From: Superficieibacter electus
GTDB taxonomy: Bacteria; Pseudomonadota; Gammaproteobacteria; Enterobacterales; Enterobacteriaceae
NCBI RefSeq assembly: GCF_002915575.1
Contig: NZ_PQGD01000002.1
Location: 287,169-351,168 of the forward strand
DNA: 64,000 bases
Reading direction: 5' to 3'
Shown: in pieces, positions 38,625 to 46,445 of the stretch
How the letters are laid out: each line of letters opens with the position of its first letter
Numbering within the stretch: the stretch's first letter is position 1
Position numbers and translations under genes: made by a program
Notes under the pieces: generated by a model
What the model saw: the letters and a program-made list of their open reading frames with translations, nothing else
What the model was told of the DNA's origin: nothing
The model's database searches: none

Positions 38625-39214
38625 GCGGCATACTCCAGCAACTGAGATACGGCGTTATCGGCTTCAGCCTCATTCGGGAACGAACGAAACAGTATGTGGT
38701 TCCACAGAACATTCAGTACCGATTTATACAGCTCGTTAAACTCGTCCTCGTTCATTTTCGCAAACGAGATTGAACGCGCTTCACGGCGACGGGTGCCATC
38801 AGGGAGAATAAATTCGTCGTAGAATCCGGCTTCAATCGTTGCCCACTTCCGGTACGATTCGAACGATTTAGTAAGCGCGATGCCGTTCACGCGACGAGAT
38901 GCTACGCGCTGAGCGTATATATCCGCAGTTTCCTCTATGAGTTCAGGACTGCCCGCCAGGGCAATCAGGTAACGGACGTACCCACTTAGATAGGATTTTT
39001 CGGCGTTGGTGATAGCGCCGCCGGAGGGTGTCCAGTACTCAAATCCCAGTTGCAGGAGGGAGAATAATTTTTTGTGAAACAGGTAATTGCGCTGCTGGCG
39101 AATTTCGCAATTCAACCAGACGCCAGTTTTTACACGCGCCAGATACTCCCGCGCCTCGGCGTTAGCCGGAGCCAGAGAATCAGCGGTTATTTTGATTAAT
39201 TGAATTTGCGCCAT
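38621..39214 (-). CDS. DUF1367 family phage protein
   Basis: A 197-residue protein with the DUF1367 pattern: GVWLNCEIRQQRNYLFHKKLFSLL near residue 32 and MNEDEFNELYKSVLNVLWNHIL near the C-terminus. The family is common in the Nin/recombination region of lambdoid phages; its function is not known. It starts the small operon ending in the Q-type gene. Confidence 0.8.
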   Translation of the reverse strand: MAQIQLIKITADSLAPANAEAREYLARVKTGVWLNCEIRQQRNYLFHKKLFSLLQLGFEYWTPSGGAITNAEKSYLSGYVRYLIALAGSPELIEETADIYAQRVASRRVNGIALTKSFESYRKWATIEAGFYDEFILPDGTRRREARSISFAKMNEDEFNELYKSVLNVLWNHILFRSFPNEAEADNAVSQLLEYAA

Positions 39215-39276
39215 TGGTATCGCTCCGCTGGCACAGTGTTACTCAGTAGCGAGTTGTTCAGGCTCGCGAGTGATTA

Positions 39277-39477
39277 TTATAAATCAGTTGATGGTTTAGT
39301 TAAAGGGATGGAGGATAAACCTGCCATCTTTCGGGCTTCGTCAATCGCTCTTAGCGAGGTAACGAATTCATCAGGCCGCAGCACAAACCCACCCGTTATT
39401 TTGCCACGATTGACAGTAACTAAAATCGCTCCCGTGTGCCCTGTTGAACCGGGTACCAAATAATCTGTGAGAAACAT
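39277..39477 (-). CDS. LexA-controlled small phage protein, candidate antirepressor
   Basis: A 66-residue protein (MFLTDYLVPGSTGHTGAILV) with an AGGAGAT site before ATG 39477. Its promoter region carries a near-consensus LexA operator at 39506-39525. Because the prophage repressor (46496-46903) lacks a self-cleaving peptidase domain, an SOS-induced small protein is a natural candidate for inactivating it, as in Salmonella Gifsy-type prophages. No sequence family is recognised, so this is inference from regulation and context. Confidence 0.65.
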   Translation of the reverse strand: MFLTDYLVPGSTGHTGAILVTVNRGKITGGFVLRPDEFVTSLRAIDEARKMAGLSSIPLTKPSTDL

Positions 39478-39939
39478 AACATCTCCTGTAAAGCAGAGAC
39501 AAAAACACTGTACGGGCATACAGTATCATTTAATTAATTCGGAGTCTCTATAAAAAAAATTGTACCAATAACGAGCACTATTATTCACAAGTAATATGAA
39601 TTTACTACCCAATTGATAGTAACAAGAGGCTTACGGTAAATTATTTATTATTTTTACAAATATCTGTTAACCACCGCCTAATAGTTGACTCATGAGGCGT
39701 AGCAGAATATTTACTGGATAGCTCATTACGCACATGTCGCGCAACCTGACTAACGATCGAGTACGCATTTTCTGCAAAATTATTCCTGCCAATATCATGG
39801 ACGGCCACACCCCAGTGCGGCGGCTATATTACAGCGGTCCAGAAAATCTGGAAAAAATCTCGAAACGTGGGTAATTGAAACACTAAACGAAAAGCTGGAA
39901 AAAGAGAAATAATACAGCCCCGCTGATGCGGGGCTTTTT
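39478..39939. other. 462-bp gap with LexA box, ORF remnant and terminator
   Basis: Besides the LexA box and a rightward terminator, the minus strand holds an open stretch at 39641-39808 (about 55 codons from a GTG; NFAENAYSIVSQVARHVRNE) that ends in a proper stop but lacks a ribosome-binding site. It looks like the C-terminal remnant of a DNA-associated phage protein. Nothing else is recognised. Confidence 0.5.
39506..39525. promoter_or_regulatory. LexA box
   Basis: Minus strand TACTGTATGCCCGTACAGTG matches the LexA consensus CTG-N10-CAG and its flanks (TACTGTAT...TACAGT). It lies 29 bp upstream of the 39477 start codon. Confidence 0.85.
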
Positions 39940-39940
39940 T
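39914..39940 (+). terminator. rho-independent terminator
   Basis: GCCCCGC pairs with GCGGGGC around TGAT, followed by seven T on the plus strand. It sits next to the stop codon of the leftward gene 39940-40191. Confidence 0.75.
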
Positions 39941-40191
39941 TAGTCCAGTTTGAAATCATCGTCAAAGCTGGGCATTTGATTCATACGCTCATAAGACAGA
40001 ATGTACCGGATGCCCTCACTTAAAGATGAAGGCCGCTCAAACTCAAGCATAAAACAATCGTCGTATACCCGACCGAACCACCAGCCGCCGCCGTACTCCT
40101 TCGCGCGCTGGATGAATGTCCAGCGGCCTGGCTCAACATGCGGTATCATTACACCCCGATGAATCACTGTGTACCCAAGATCTTTGCCCAT
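39940..40191 (-). CDS. LexA-controlled small phage protein
   Basis: An 83-residue protein (MGKDLGYTVIHRGVMIPHVE; YGGGWWFGRVYDDCF) preceded by a very strong LexA operator at 40206-40225, 15 bp before the ATG. It should be repressed until DNA damage. No family is recognised. It and the 39277 gene are separated by a gap but share SOS control, so one may be the antirepressor and the other an accessory SOS function. Confidence 0.65.
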   Translation of the reverse strand: MGKDLGYTVIHRGVMIPHVEPGRWTFIQRAKEYGGGWWFGRVYDDCFMLEFERPSSLSEGIRYILSYERMNQMPSFDDDFKLD

Positions 40192-40205
40192 GACAACCCC
40201 ATAAC

Positions 40206-40225
40206 AACTGTATATATAAACAGTA
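40206..40225. promoter_or_regulatory. LexA box
   Basis: Minus strand TACTGTTTATATATACAGTT has CTG-N10-CAG with an A/T spacer and nearly all consensus positions, directly upstream of the 40191 start. Confidence 0.9.
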
Positions 40226-40399
40226 TAAATGATTATTCGGTGTGTCAATTGAGTAAGGAATTACTTTTTCACTGGTTCATGTCCAGGGTCGTAACTACCC
40301 CACAAAACACTATGCCCGTTCAATAATGAATCAAATTGCACTATGGCGCTTGAATCATTATGGCCGCTTTTACTTAGCTCAGGCGACCTTGTTACATAA

Positions 40400-42274
40400 T
40401 TACGCGGCCTTATTTTTCGCTGCACACAACTCAGGTAAGTTCGCCTGTACCAGCGCTTCGGCGAACGGAGGCGGTACAGCGTTTCCGCACCGGGCCACCT
40501 GTTTATCTTTTGCGTACTTCACACCGCGATAATCCTGGTCGATGATGTACCACTCAGGGAACCCCTGGGCACGGTACAGCTCAGCTGGTTGCAGCATGCG
40601 CATACCAATATCAACGATGCGATAAACCACCCCGCAGATCGTTACCAGACCATCACAGTCTTCGCCGCAATAAGTTTTCAGGAATGCCAGCACCTGATCC
40701 GCGCGCTGCTCATCGAAGTGCTCTACTGCAAGCATGGTTTCCACTTCGCCGACATGCAGGCCGCCGGCGGTGATAGTCGGCATCGGCTCGTCTGTGCGCT
40801 GCCCGTCCCGGCAGGTGCCGCGCAGCTTCACCAGATGAGAAGTAACGAGGCCGTGATGATCTGTGGTGGTGACCGTGTGTGCTGGCGCATCCATAGCTGC
40901 GCCGGGCCCGGAATAGTTGCCACCAAAGTGTTTAACGAGATTCGCTGCAACCAGCCCGAATTTTCCACCGCCAGCAGTTACTGTTCCCAGCGGCTTTTCA
41001 AGCTGCAACACGCGCGGCTGCTGCCCAGGTCGCTCTCCATAGCCCATTTGGATCAGCGTCGATGTGACCAGTTGCGATTTACCCCCGCCGCCAGCTGTAA
41101 TCGTCGCGCTCGGCTCGTCCGCCCGATGGCCGATACTGGCCCCGAACTGTCGGCAGATGAATGGTGCTAACTGTGCCTCAACCAGACCAAGTGCATGACC
41201 ATTGCCGCCCGGTCGCGCCGACGTTCCAGCGGTTACGGTTGGTGCCGGTTCAGTGATTTCCTGACCTGTGGCCCCAGACCTGAATTTTGTCAGATGCGGT
41301 ACCGCGATCGCAAAGCCATGTTTTTTGGTAATGGTCTGCACTGGTTCATTCAGCCCTTGCCCCCGGAAACAGTCGTATTTGCCGCGTATCGTGGTGTGAT
41401 TGCACTTCACGATAAACGGCGATCCGTTGTCGATAACAAATCGCTGAATGCCACGCGCTATGCGTTTAAGGGTGTTTTCCGCCAGCGGCTTTTTGCGATC
41501 GAAGATAGACGGCGCAGGAATTGACCAGTCGATGCATTCCGCCGCAGTACGCCACGGTTTTAACTTACCGCTCAGGACAGCTGGTGTTTTCGGATCACCG
41601 TGCGTAGGTTTCGGCCAGGTCACCGGCACACCATCACAGCGCATTACCATGAAGAAACGCTTCCTGATTGTTGGCGCACCGTAATCGCACGCACGCAATT
41701 CGCGGTGGTCAACGGCATAACCCAGCCCGTTCACCAGCTTCTGCGCTTGCTCGCCGTCGGCGGCAATGCTCAGGAACTCGCAGCACTCCGCCAGTGCTGG
41801 ATGTCCGGCAGGTATACCGCCTGAAAGCATCCCACAAAACGCTTCAAACGTTTCCCCGGCTCGCGCCGGATCAGGCCGCATCTCGGTAGCCAGCAGCGGT
41901 CCCCAGGTGCGAAACTCCTCGACGTTCTCCAGCAGCATCACACGTGGTCGCACCGCCAGTGCCCAGCGAATGACGATCCAGGCCAGACCTCTGATGGACT
42001 TCTCAACCGGCTTTGCGCCTTTTGCCTTCGAGAAGTGGCGGCAATCCGGAGAGAACCACGCCAGCCCTACTGGACGGCCAGCAGTCGCTGTTCGCGGGTC
42101 GATATCATAGACGCTCTCGCAGTAATGCAGGGTGTCAGGATGGTTGGTGCTGTGCATGGCCACAGCGTTCGGGTCATGGTTAATCGCAATATCCACGCTG
42201 CGCCCGATCGCCAGCTCTATCCCTGTGCTCGCCCCACCGCCGCCAGCAAAATTATCAACAATGATTTCTCTCAC
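40400..42274 (-). CDS. DNA cytosine-C5 methyltransferase
   Basis: A 624-residue enzyme with the C5-methyltransferase motifs: I (DNFAGGGGASTG), IV (SPDCRHFSKAKG, catalytic cysteine), VI (LENVEEF), VIII (TIRKRFF) and X (QVARCGNAVPPPFAEAL). Between VIII and IX lies a target-recognition region of about 250 residues containing six degenerate copies of an EPxxTxTAGG motif, each followed by a hydrophobic stretch. GTG 42274 overlaps the upstream stop (GTGA) and has a GGAG site. It probably protects phage DNA from host restriction; no cognate nuclease is nearby. Confidence 0.9.
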   Translation of the reverse strand: MREIIVDNFAGGGGASTGIELAIGRSVDIAINHDPNAVAMHSTNHPDTLHYCESVYDIDPRTATAGRPVGLAWFSPDCRHFSKAKGAKPVEKSIRGLAWIVIRWALAVRPRVMLLENVEEFRTWGPLLATEMRPDPARAGETFEAFCGMLSGGIPAGHPALAECCEFLSIAADGEQAQKLVNGLGYAVDHRELRACDYGAPTIRKRFFMVMRCDGVPVTWPKPTHGDPKTPAVLSGKLKPWRTAAECIDWSIPAPSIFDRKKPLAENTLKRIARGIQRFVIDNGSPFIVKCNHTTIRGKYDCFRGQGLNEPVQTITKKHGFAIAVPHLTKFRSGATGQEITEPAPTVTAGTSARPGGNGHALGLVEAQLAPFICRQFGASIGHRADEPSATITAGGGGKSQLVTSTLIQMGYGERPGQQPRVLQLEKPLGTVTAGGGKFGLVAANLVKHFGGNYSGPGAAMDAPAHTVTTTDHHGLVTSHLVKLRGTCRDGQRTDEPMPTITAGGLHVGEVETMLAVEHFDEQRADQVLAFLKTYCGEDCDGLVTICGVVYRIVDIGMRMLQPAELYRAQGFPEWYIIDQDYRGVKYAKDKQVARCGNAVPPPFAEALVQANLPELCAAKNKAA

Positions 42275-42531
42275 GCGTATTTCTCCATGGCAATGGCCAG
42301 CGAACGGGCAGCAGCTACAATCGCCGGTACCGGCATTTTCTCCAGCCACATACGGTTGATATGATGTTTGAGTCGATTTTGGTGATGTGCCGGTAGTTGA
42401 CCGGCGCTTTCAATTTGGGAATACACCAGTCCGACTTCGACTGGCCATATTGTTTCTTTCACATCCACCAGCAGCAATTTTTCCAGTTCACCAATCCGGC
42501 GGTAGGCATATTCAAGCAAAATATCATTCAC
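42271..42531 (-). CDS. hypothetical 86-residue phage protein
   Basis: A small helical protein (VNDILLEYAYRRIGELEKLL; HHINRMWLEKMPVPAIVAAAR) translationally coupled to the methyltransferase by a GTGA overlap. GTG 42531 follows a GGAGAAAA site; the ORF reaching to 42720 overlaps another gene. It might assist the methyltransferase, but nothing in the sequence proves this. Confidence 0.6.
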   Translation of the reverse strand: MNDILLEYAYRRIGELEKLLLVDVKETIWPVEVGLVYSQIESAGQLPAHHQNRLKHHINRMWLEKMPVPAIVAAARSLAIAMEKYA

Positions 42532-42545
42532 TATTTTTCTCCGAT

Positions 42546-42746
42546 TCAATTGCCCAGCGCCGCACGGCTGGCCTTCAAAGCAGCTTGCTGAGTTGTCGGC
42601 TCCAGAGAACTCTCTGATACGCCGCGATATCCGCCACCCAGCATTTTCACGACCACTACGCCGTCGTCGTGAGCTACGACCCGACAACCGAGTTTTTCCC
42701 ATTTGCTGGTATGAATACAAAATGTGCCAATGGTGATGTTAGTCAT
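42546..42746 (-). CDS. hypothetical 66-residue phage protein
   Basis: A small protein (MTNITIGTFCIHTSKWEKLG; VVVVKMLGGGYRGV) with beta-rich character. Its ATG overlaps the TGA of the preceding gene. Part of a string of tightly packed accessory genes between replication and methylation functions. Confidence 0.55.
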   Translation of the reverse strand: MTNITIGTFCIHTSKWEKLGCRVVAHDDGVVVVKMLGGGYRGVSESSLEPTTQQAALKASRAALGN

Positions 42747-42976
42747 GATGCACACTCCTCAAAAACGGCTTCACCTTCGATGCCACCAATCTGATAAACA
42801 ATCGAATCGTCTTCCCGATATTCCGTCGGCGCGGCGCTCCAGTTCTCTGAACTACGATCGTCATCATCGCCAATCTGTATAAAGCCTCCAGCAACATTAC
42901 GGGCCTGGTACATTTCACCCTCTGTCCAGTACCCTTCTGTATCTTTGATGCACTTAACCAGAAAGTACTTGCTCAT
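42743..42976 (-). CDS. hypothetical 77-residue acidic phage protein
   Basis: An acidic protein (YFLVKCIKDTEGYWTEGEMY; IQIGDDDDRSSENW) with an SH3-like beta pattern. The start overlaps the upstream stop by four bases. No function known. Its strong negative charge would allow DNA mimicry, but that is speculation. Confidence 0.55.
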   Translation of the reverse strand: MSKYFLVKCIKDTEGYWTEGEMYQARNVAGGFIQIGDDDDRSSENWSAAPTEYREDDSIVYQIGGIEGEAVFEECAS

Positions 42977-43170
42977 GGCTTCACCTTGCTACTAATTAAA
43001 AACCCGCAGTTATCTTTATGCTCTTCACACGTCCAAAAAACTTCATCATCACCACGAAATATATTTACCTGCACAGTGGTTTTATATTTTGCAACTGCAC
43101 CGCATTTGCATTTTGCAGAGGTATTTTTGTTTTTCTTCAACAAACCGCCTAATTTAGGATATTTTTTCAC
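42973..43170 (-). CDS. small zinc-ribbon-like phage protein
   Basis: A 65-residue basic protein with CKCGAVAKYKT near residue 21 and CEEHKDNCGF near residue 48, a C-x-C...C-x3-H/C arrangement likely to bind zinc. ATG overlaps the stop of the Ea22-like gene. Possibly nucleic-acid binding. Confidence 0.55.
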   Translation of the reverse strand: MKKYPKLGGLLKKNKNTSAKCKCGAVAKYKTTVQVNIFRGDDEVFWTCEEHKDNCGFLISSKVKP

Positions 43171-43589
43171 AGCTTCACCTCGTTGCGCAGTTGCTGGGCA
43201 TAACCAGACGCTGCGTTACTCGCAAAACTCTTCCATGTTGAGTAGTCCGATTCTTTTGCCGCCTCAAGCGCATACATTTCCGCAAAACGCTCCAGTCCGA
43301 TAGCCTGCTGCTCTGCGATGAAGCGATCCGTGGCTGGAGTTTCTGTTTTCCACCACAGTAGATGCATCTTCGGCCCCTCAAACTCTCCATCAGACTCATA
43401 ACCACGCAATTCTTCCGACAGGCAATCGTTCATGACTTTGATTGTCGAATTCTCAGCCGCCAGTGCCACCATCTGTTCCCGCAGCGCCTGGTAATCAGCG
43501 GCCAAAACAACGTCAACGCAAAACGATTTCGAGTCAACCGGCGGTGATAAATCTGCCGGTGTGGCTGTGTATATTTTTATTTCGCTCAT
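43167..43589 (-). CDS. Ea22-like phage protein
   Basis: A 140-residue protein with the modular pattern of Ea22/Ead-type lambdoid proteins: a variable N-terminus, a short coiled coil (YQALREQMVALAAENSTIKV) and a C-terminal segment ending WKSFASNAASGYAQQLRNEV. These proteins are non-essential and mosaic among phages; function unknown. Confidence 0.6.
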   Translation of the reverse strand: MSEIKIYTATPADLSPPVDSKSFCVDVVLAADYQALREQMVALAAENSTIKVMNDCLSEELRGYESDGEFEGPKMHLLWWKTETPATDRFIAEQQAIGLERFAEMYALEAAKESDYSTWKSFASNAASGYAQQLRNEVKL

Positions 43590-43906
43590 AAATCCTCCTG
43601 ATTAATTTTCCCGTTAAAAAATAAATCTGTAATTGGCGTATTGAGAGCAGCCCTCAGATCGTCGGCGTACCACTCGCAATACTGATAGCGATATGTGTCG
43701 TCTCCCAGGTCAACCCACAAATCGTCAGCCACTGCAAATTCAGCTGCTGTTTTTAGTGCTATGTTCTCAGCGGCCATTTCGCTCATTCCGGGCAGGAATA
43801 ACTCCATCGCATATTCGAATGCCTGCCACATGCCGAATTTCATTACCTCGTCACCTCGTGGATATTCACGGGCAAACCAATTGTCGAACTGAGTTTTGTA
43901 ATTCAT
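43586..43906 (-). CDS. hypothetical acidic phage protein
   Basis: A 106-residue protein (QFDNWFAREYPRGDEVMKFG; YADDLRAALNTPITDLFF) with a central MAAENIALKTAAEFA segment recalling the coiled coil of Ea22-like proteins. Both ends overlap neighbours by four bases. No known role. Confidence 0.55.
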   Translation of the reverse strand: MNYKTQFDNWFAREYPRGDEVMKFGMWQAFEYAMELFLPGMSEMAAENIALKTAAEFAVADDLWVDLGDDTYRYQYCEWYADDLRAALNTPITDLFFNGKINQEDL

Positions 43907-44118
43907 GCCGCCCCCAGCAACGCTAAAATTTGATCTACAGACTCCTTAACTTTAATGACGCCACCAGAGCGCATCTTCATATATGTATTACCGGCGTAAT
44001 AAAATGATTCGATATTCTCAGCCATTATATATATTGGCTCATAAATTACGGACGGCTCCCATCCAAATTGGCCTTGTTTTTCTACATGGCCTATTTGGTC
44101 AAGTTTAATAATTTTCAT
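43903..44118 (-). CDS. hypothetical 71-residue phage protein
   Basis: A small protein beginning MKIIKLDQIGHVEKQGQFGW and ending VIKVKESVDQILALLGAA. The C-terminal part resembles the short beta-plus-helix 'specify parameters with a threshold' proteins seen next to metabolic regulators, but the match is too weak for a call. It overlaps the ParB-like gene. Confidence 0.5.
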   Translation of the reverse strand: MKIIKLDQIGHVEKQGQFGWEPSVIYEPIYIMAENIESFYYAGNTYMKMRSGGVIKVKESVDQILALLGAA

Positions 44119-44939
44119 GCCGCCGCCCTGCTGCGATCCGCAGCGATTTTTTTCTGTTCGTCGATAATTTCCAGCACCTCGGCAAGCGCCAGCCCCTTCA
44201 GAGCAATTACGCCCTCGTCGCTGATATCCGCCAGCGCCAACAACTCAACCAGCCGCCGCGCTTTTTTGATGCTGATTTCCGGCGCAATAAACGCTTTTGT
44301 GACTTTTTTCCGGCCAGCGGCAGCAGCGGCCGCTTTGTCCTGCTCGATGACCGCCCCAGCTTTCTCGCCGTGCTCTTTCATGCGTTCTAAGGCTACGCCT
44401 ACGGAGACCTCACCGGATTTAACCGCCTGCTGTACGTCGTGATCTGCCGTACTCAGTGTCAGGAGTTTTTCGACGGTAGGAGTTGATTTGTGAACCAGTT
44501 TTGCGATTTCTGCCGCCGTCAGGTTGAATGCCGCCAGGTCACGAACAACAGCGGCCTGCTCAATTGGCGTGAGCGACAACTGATTATTCGATGTCATGAT
44601 CCGCGCTATACGCTCGACGTCATTACCGACGAACGGGATTATCTGGATACGCTCAACCGGTTTTCCGGCGTCACGGCAGCGCAGATAACACCGGTAGCGG
44701 CGGTGGCCCTCGACGATCCACACACCGCCGTCGTCACGAGCGACGGTTTCCAGTGGGGGGACGGTGCCGCCAGCCAGCAGAAAATTAAATAATTCGTCGT
44801 CTGCCCGCCGGGTGCGATCGTCGTCGTCACGGCGGTTAAAATCCGGTTTTACGTGAATGTCATTCGGGGAAATAAACATCCCTGAATCGGTGCGTTTAAT
44901 CAGCCCCGATTTGATCATTTGTTTGAATGAATTTGCCAT
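44115..44939 (-). CDS. ParB/RepB-like DNA-binding protein
   Basis: A 274-residue protein. Residues 25-120 show the ParB N-terminal domain with VEGHRRYRCYLRCRDAG (G-H-R-R motif), then a ParB-type helix-turn-helix (LSLTPIEQAAVVRDLAAFNL; AAEIAKLVHKSTPTVEKLLTL). No ParA gene accompanies it. It follows the O-like replication gene, where lambda has a helicase loader, so it may act in replication or regulation rather than plasmid-type partition. Confidence 0.75.
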   Translation of the reverse strand: MANSFKQMIKSGLIKRTDSGMFISPNDIHVKPDFNRRDDDDRTRRADDELFNFLLAGGTVPPLETVARDDGGVWIVEGHRRYRCYLRCRDAGKPVERIQIIPFVGNDVERIARIMTSNNQLSLTPIEQAAVVRDLAAFNLTAAEIAKLVHKSTPTVEKLLTLSTADHDVQQAVKSGEVSVGVALERMKEHGEKAGAVIEQDKAAAAAAGRKKVTKAFIAPEISIKKARRLVELLALADISDEGVIALKGLALAEVLEIIDEQKKIAADRSRAAA

Positions 44940-44944
44940 GCTCC

Positions 44945-45736
44945 CTACCCTCTGAATCCAGCCGGGATTTTTTCGTCCGGCTGTGATAATTGATTTACAT
45001 CCCTGCCGCGCTGCTGGTTATTTTGCGGCGCATACAGTCCCTGATACTCGTTTGCAATGCTGTGGCGGATTACGCGCTCAGGCGTGAATCCCTGTTCCCG
45101 GTATTCGCCCAAGCGGTTTATCGACTCAGATGCTCCGCGCTGAGTTTTAATCGGTTTTTTTAATTGTCTGCGGAAATCTACCCACTCGGCCCACAAATTC
45201 GGATCGAGCCAGTCCGGTATTTCAACCGACAACGGATTAAATTTTTCAGAAACCGAATTACCCCTGGGGGGTAAGGGGGGATCTATATTTAGATCTTTAT
45301 CTTTATCTTTATCTTTATCTATTGTGACCGCTCGTGACTCGTCGTGACCGCCTTCTTCGGCTCGCCTTTGCCTTTCCCTCTCTCGTTGCTCCCTCTTCCG
45401 CTCTGCTGCTGACTTTGCCGAGCCTGACGTGTTGCCTGCATCCTCTTTTTTAACCTGCCGCTTCTCCCATCCTGATATCGTATTTCCATCCAAAACACGC
45501 CCCTGCATAGCCAGGAAAATCTGCTCTATTTCTTCCTCCGTCACATCAAGCGCACTTGCGATATCTTCGGTCGTGACATCAACGTGACCACGCGTGACAT
45601 TCTGTGACGCATTCACTAACAGGTGAATATAAACGGCCTGCACCAGCGCTACGGGCTGCTTAGAAATACGGGCGATTGTTCGCCACTTCGGATCGTTTGG
45701 CATGTCATGCCAAAGACGAAGCCAGCTATTAGCCAT
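44945..45736 (-). CDS. phage replication initiation protein (O/DnaT-like)
   Basis: A 263-residue protein. The N-terminal domain (WLRLWHDMPNDPKWRTIARI; TTEDIASALDVTEEEIEQIF) resembles the winged-helix domains of phage replication proteins. The middle is highly charged (a DKDKDKDKD run encoded by a hexanucleotide repeat) and the C-terminus (LWAEWVDFRRQLKKPIKTQRG) matches DnaT/O-like proteins that interact with the helicase. Iteron-like GTGAC arrays lie inside the gene, as in lambda O. Confidence 0.75.
   Translation of the reverse strand: MANSWLRLWHDMPNDPKWRTIARISKQPVALVQAVYIHLLVNASQNVTRGHVDVTTEDIASALDVTEEEIEQIFLAMQGRVLDGNTISGWEKRQVKKEDAGNTSGSAKSAAERKREQRERERQRRAEEGGHDESRAVTIDKDKDKDKDLNIDPPLPPRGNSVSEKFNPLSVEIPDWLDPNLWAEWVDFRRQLKKPIKTQRGASESINRLGEYREQGFTPERVIRHSIANEYQGLYAPQNNQQRGRDVNQLSQPDEKIPAGFRG
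45293..45316. repeat. hexanucleotide repeat (ATCTTT)4
   Basis: Four perfect ATCTTT units inside the O-like gene encode the Asp-Lys run. The tract is A/T-rich and borders the three-copy GTGAC array, so it could be the unwinding element of a phage origin. Confidence 0.7.
45324..45348. repeat. iteron-like array A (3 x GTGAC, 10-bp spacing)
   Basis: GTGAC begins at 45324, 45334 and 45344, exactly one helical turn apart, next to an A/T-rich hexanucleotide repeat inside the replication gene. Confidence 0.6.
45573..45608. repeat. iteron-like array B (4 x GTGAC, 10-11-bp spacing)
   Basis: GTGAC begins at 45573, 45584, 45594 and 45604, with an inverted GTCAC at 45540. Same motif and phasing as array A, 225 bp away. 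Likely binding sites for the O-like protein. Confidence 0.6.
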
Positions 45737-46205
45737 ACATCCCCACTTCGCACATATTCCAGTTACGTTGAATTGCGTTTTTAGTCGCTGTAAACGCAGA
45801 GATCGCTTCCTCCAGCTCTTTAATAACTGCTTGTGGTGCCGCGCCGAGGTTTACCGCGTTCACAGCCTCAATCCCCTCTTTCGCCGCCAGTGCGGCCAGC
45901 AACACCGGATCACCTGGTGATTCCAAGCGCGCGCGCGTTTCCGCTGGTAACACTGAGAGAACCACAAATTTCAGGATTTCAGCCTGTGGGTAGTAACGTG
46001 GACCGTCACAGCCCCGATAAATACGCTGTAAGCGCTGTATCGCGTTACGCAATCCACAAGCGCTATCAGCACGCGGGAGCAGCTCGCCACCGCCGTTCGC
46101 GTGGTATGCGCCAGCTACCAGCCCAGCGACGGTTTTCCACCCTACCGCCGCCGCCCACATTTCCAGTTCGGCAGCGACCGCTTCAACTGACGGACTGATT
46201 TTCAT
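45729..46205 (-). CDS. YdaT/CII-like regulator
   Basis: A 158-residue protein just after the Cro-like gene and before the replication gene, the position of CII. NAIQRLQRIYRGCDGPRYYP and ILKFVVLSVLPAETRARLES resemble the YdaT family of Rac-type prophages, functional counterparts of CII that can be toxic when overproduced. It probably activates lysogeny promoters. It overlaps both neighbours. Confidence 0.6.
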   Translation of the reverse strand: MKISPSVEAVAAELEMWAAAVGWKTVAGLVAGAYHANGGGELLPRADSACGLRNAIQRLQRIYRGCDGPRYYPQAEILKFVVLSVLPAETRARLESPGDPVLLAALAAKEGIEAVNAVNLGAAPQAVIKELEEAISAFTATKNAIQRNWNMCEVGMYG

Positions 46206-46413
46206 GATTCAGATCCTCTTTGCGAGCCTGTTTATGCTGGTCGTAGACAAAAGGGTCATATACGAGTGCGCCATGCGAGGCAGCTTGCAAGCGCGCGGCC
46301 CTTGCTTCAGGGATAACTTCCCCCCACTGAGAGACCGCTGAGCGCTCAACGCCAGCAGCTCGCGCAAGGTTGGATTTATTTCCAAAAAAATCTATAGCAT
46401 CCTGTTTAAGCAT
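46183..46413 (-). CDS. Cro/YdaS-like repressor
   Basis: A 76-residue helix-turn-helix protein (MLKQDAIDFFGNKSNLARAA; GVERSAVSQWGEVIPEARA) of the Cro/YdaS type, divergent from the CI-like repressor. The start at 46413 follows an AGGTTGAAATA site. A good promoter (TTGACT-17-GTATCT) lies upstream. It should bind the shared operators and favour lytic growth. Confidence 0.8.
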   Translation of the reverse strand: MLKQDAIDFFGNKSNLARAAGVERSAVSQWGEVIPEARAARLQAASHGALVYDPFVYDQHKQARKEDLNHENQSVS

Positions 46414-46445
46414 TATTTCAACCTTTTTGTTGAGAATGTTAAACA

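Noticed and set aside
32635-42274. A complete TET/JBP base-modification operon
   Set aside because: No 2-oxoglutarate oxygenase with an H-x-D motif is present in the prophage; only the methyltransferase and a glycosyltransferase-like gene are seen.
45293-45348. CRISPR-like or VNTR array
   Set aside because: Units are 6 or 10 bp without spacers; they fit a microsatellite plus iteron-like sites.
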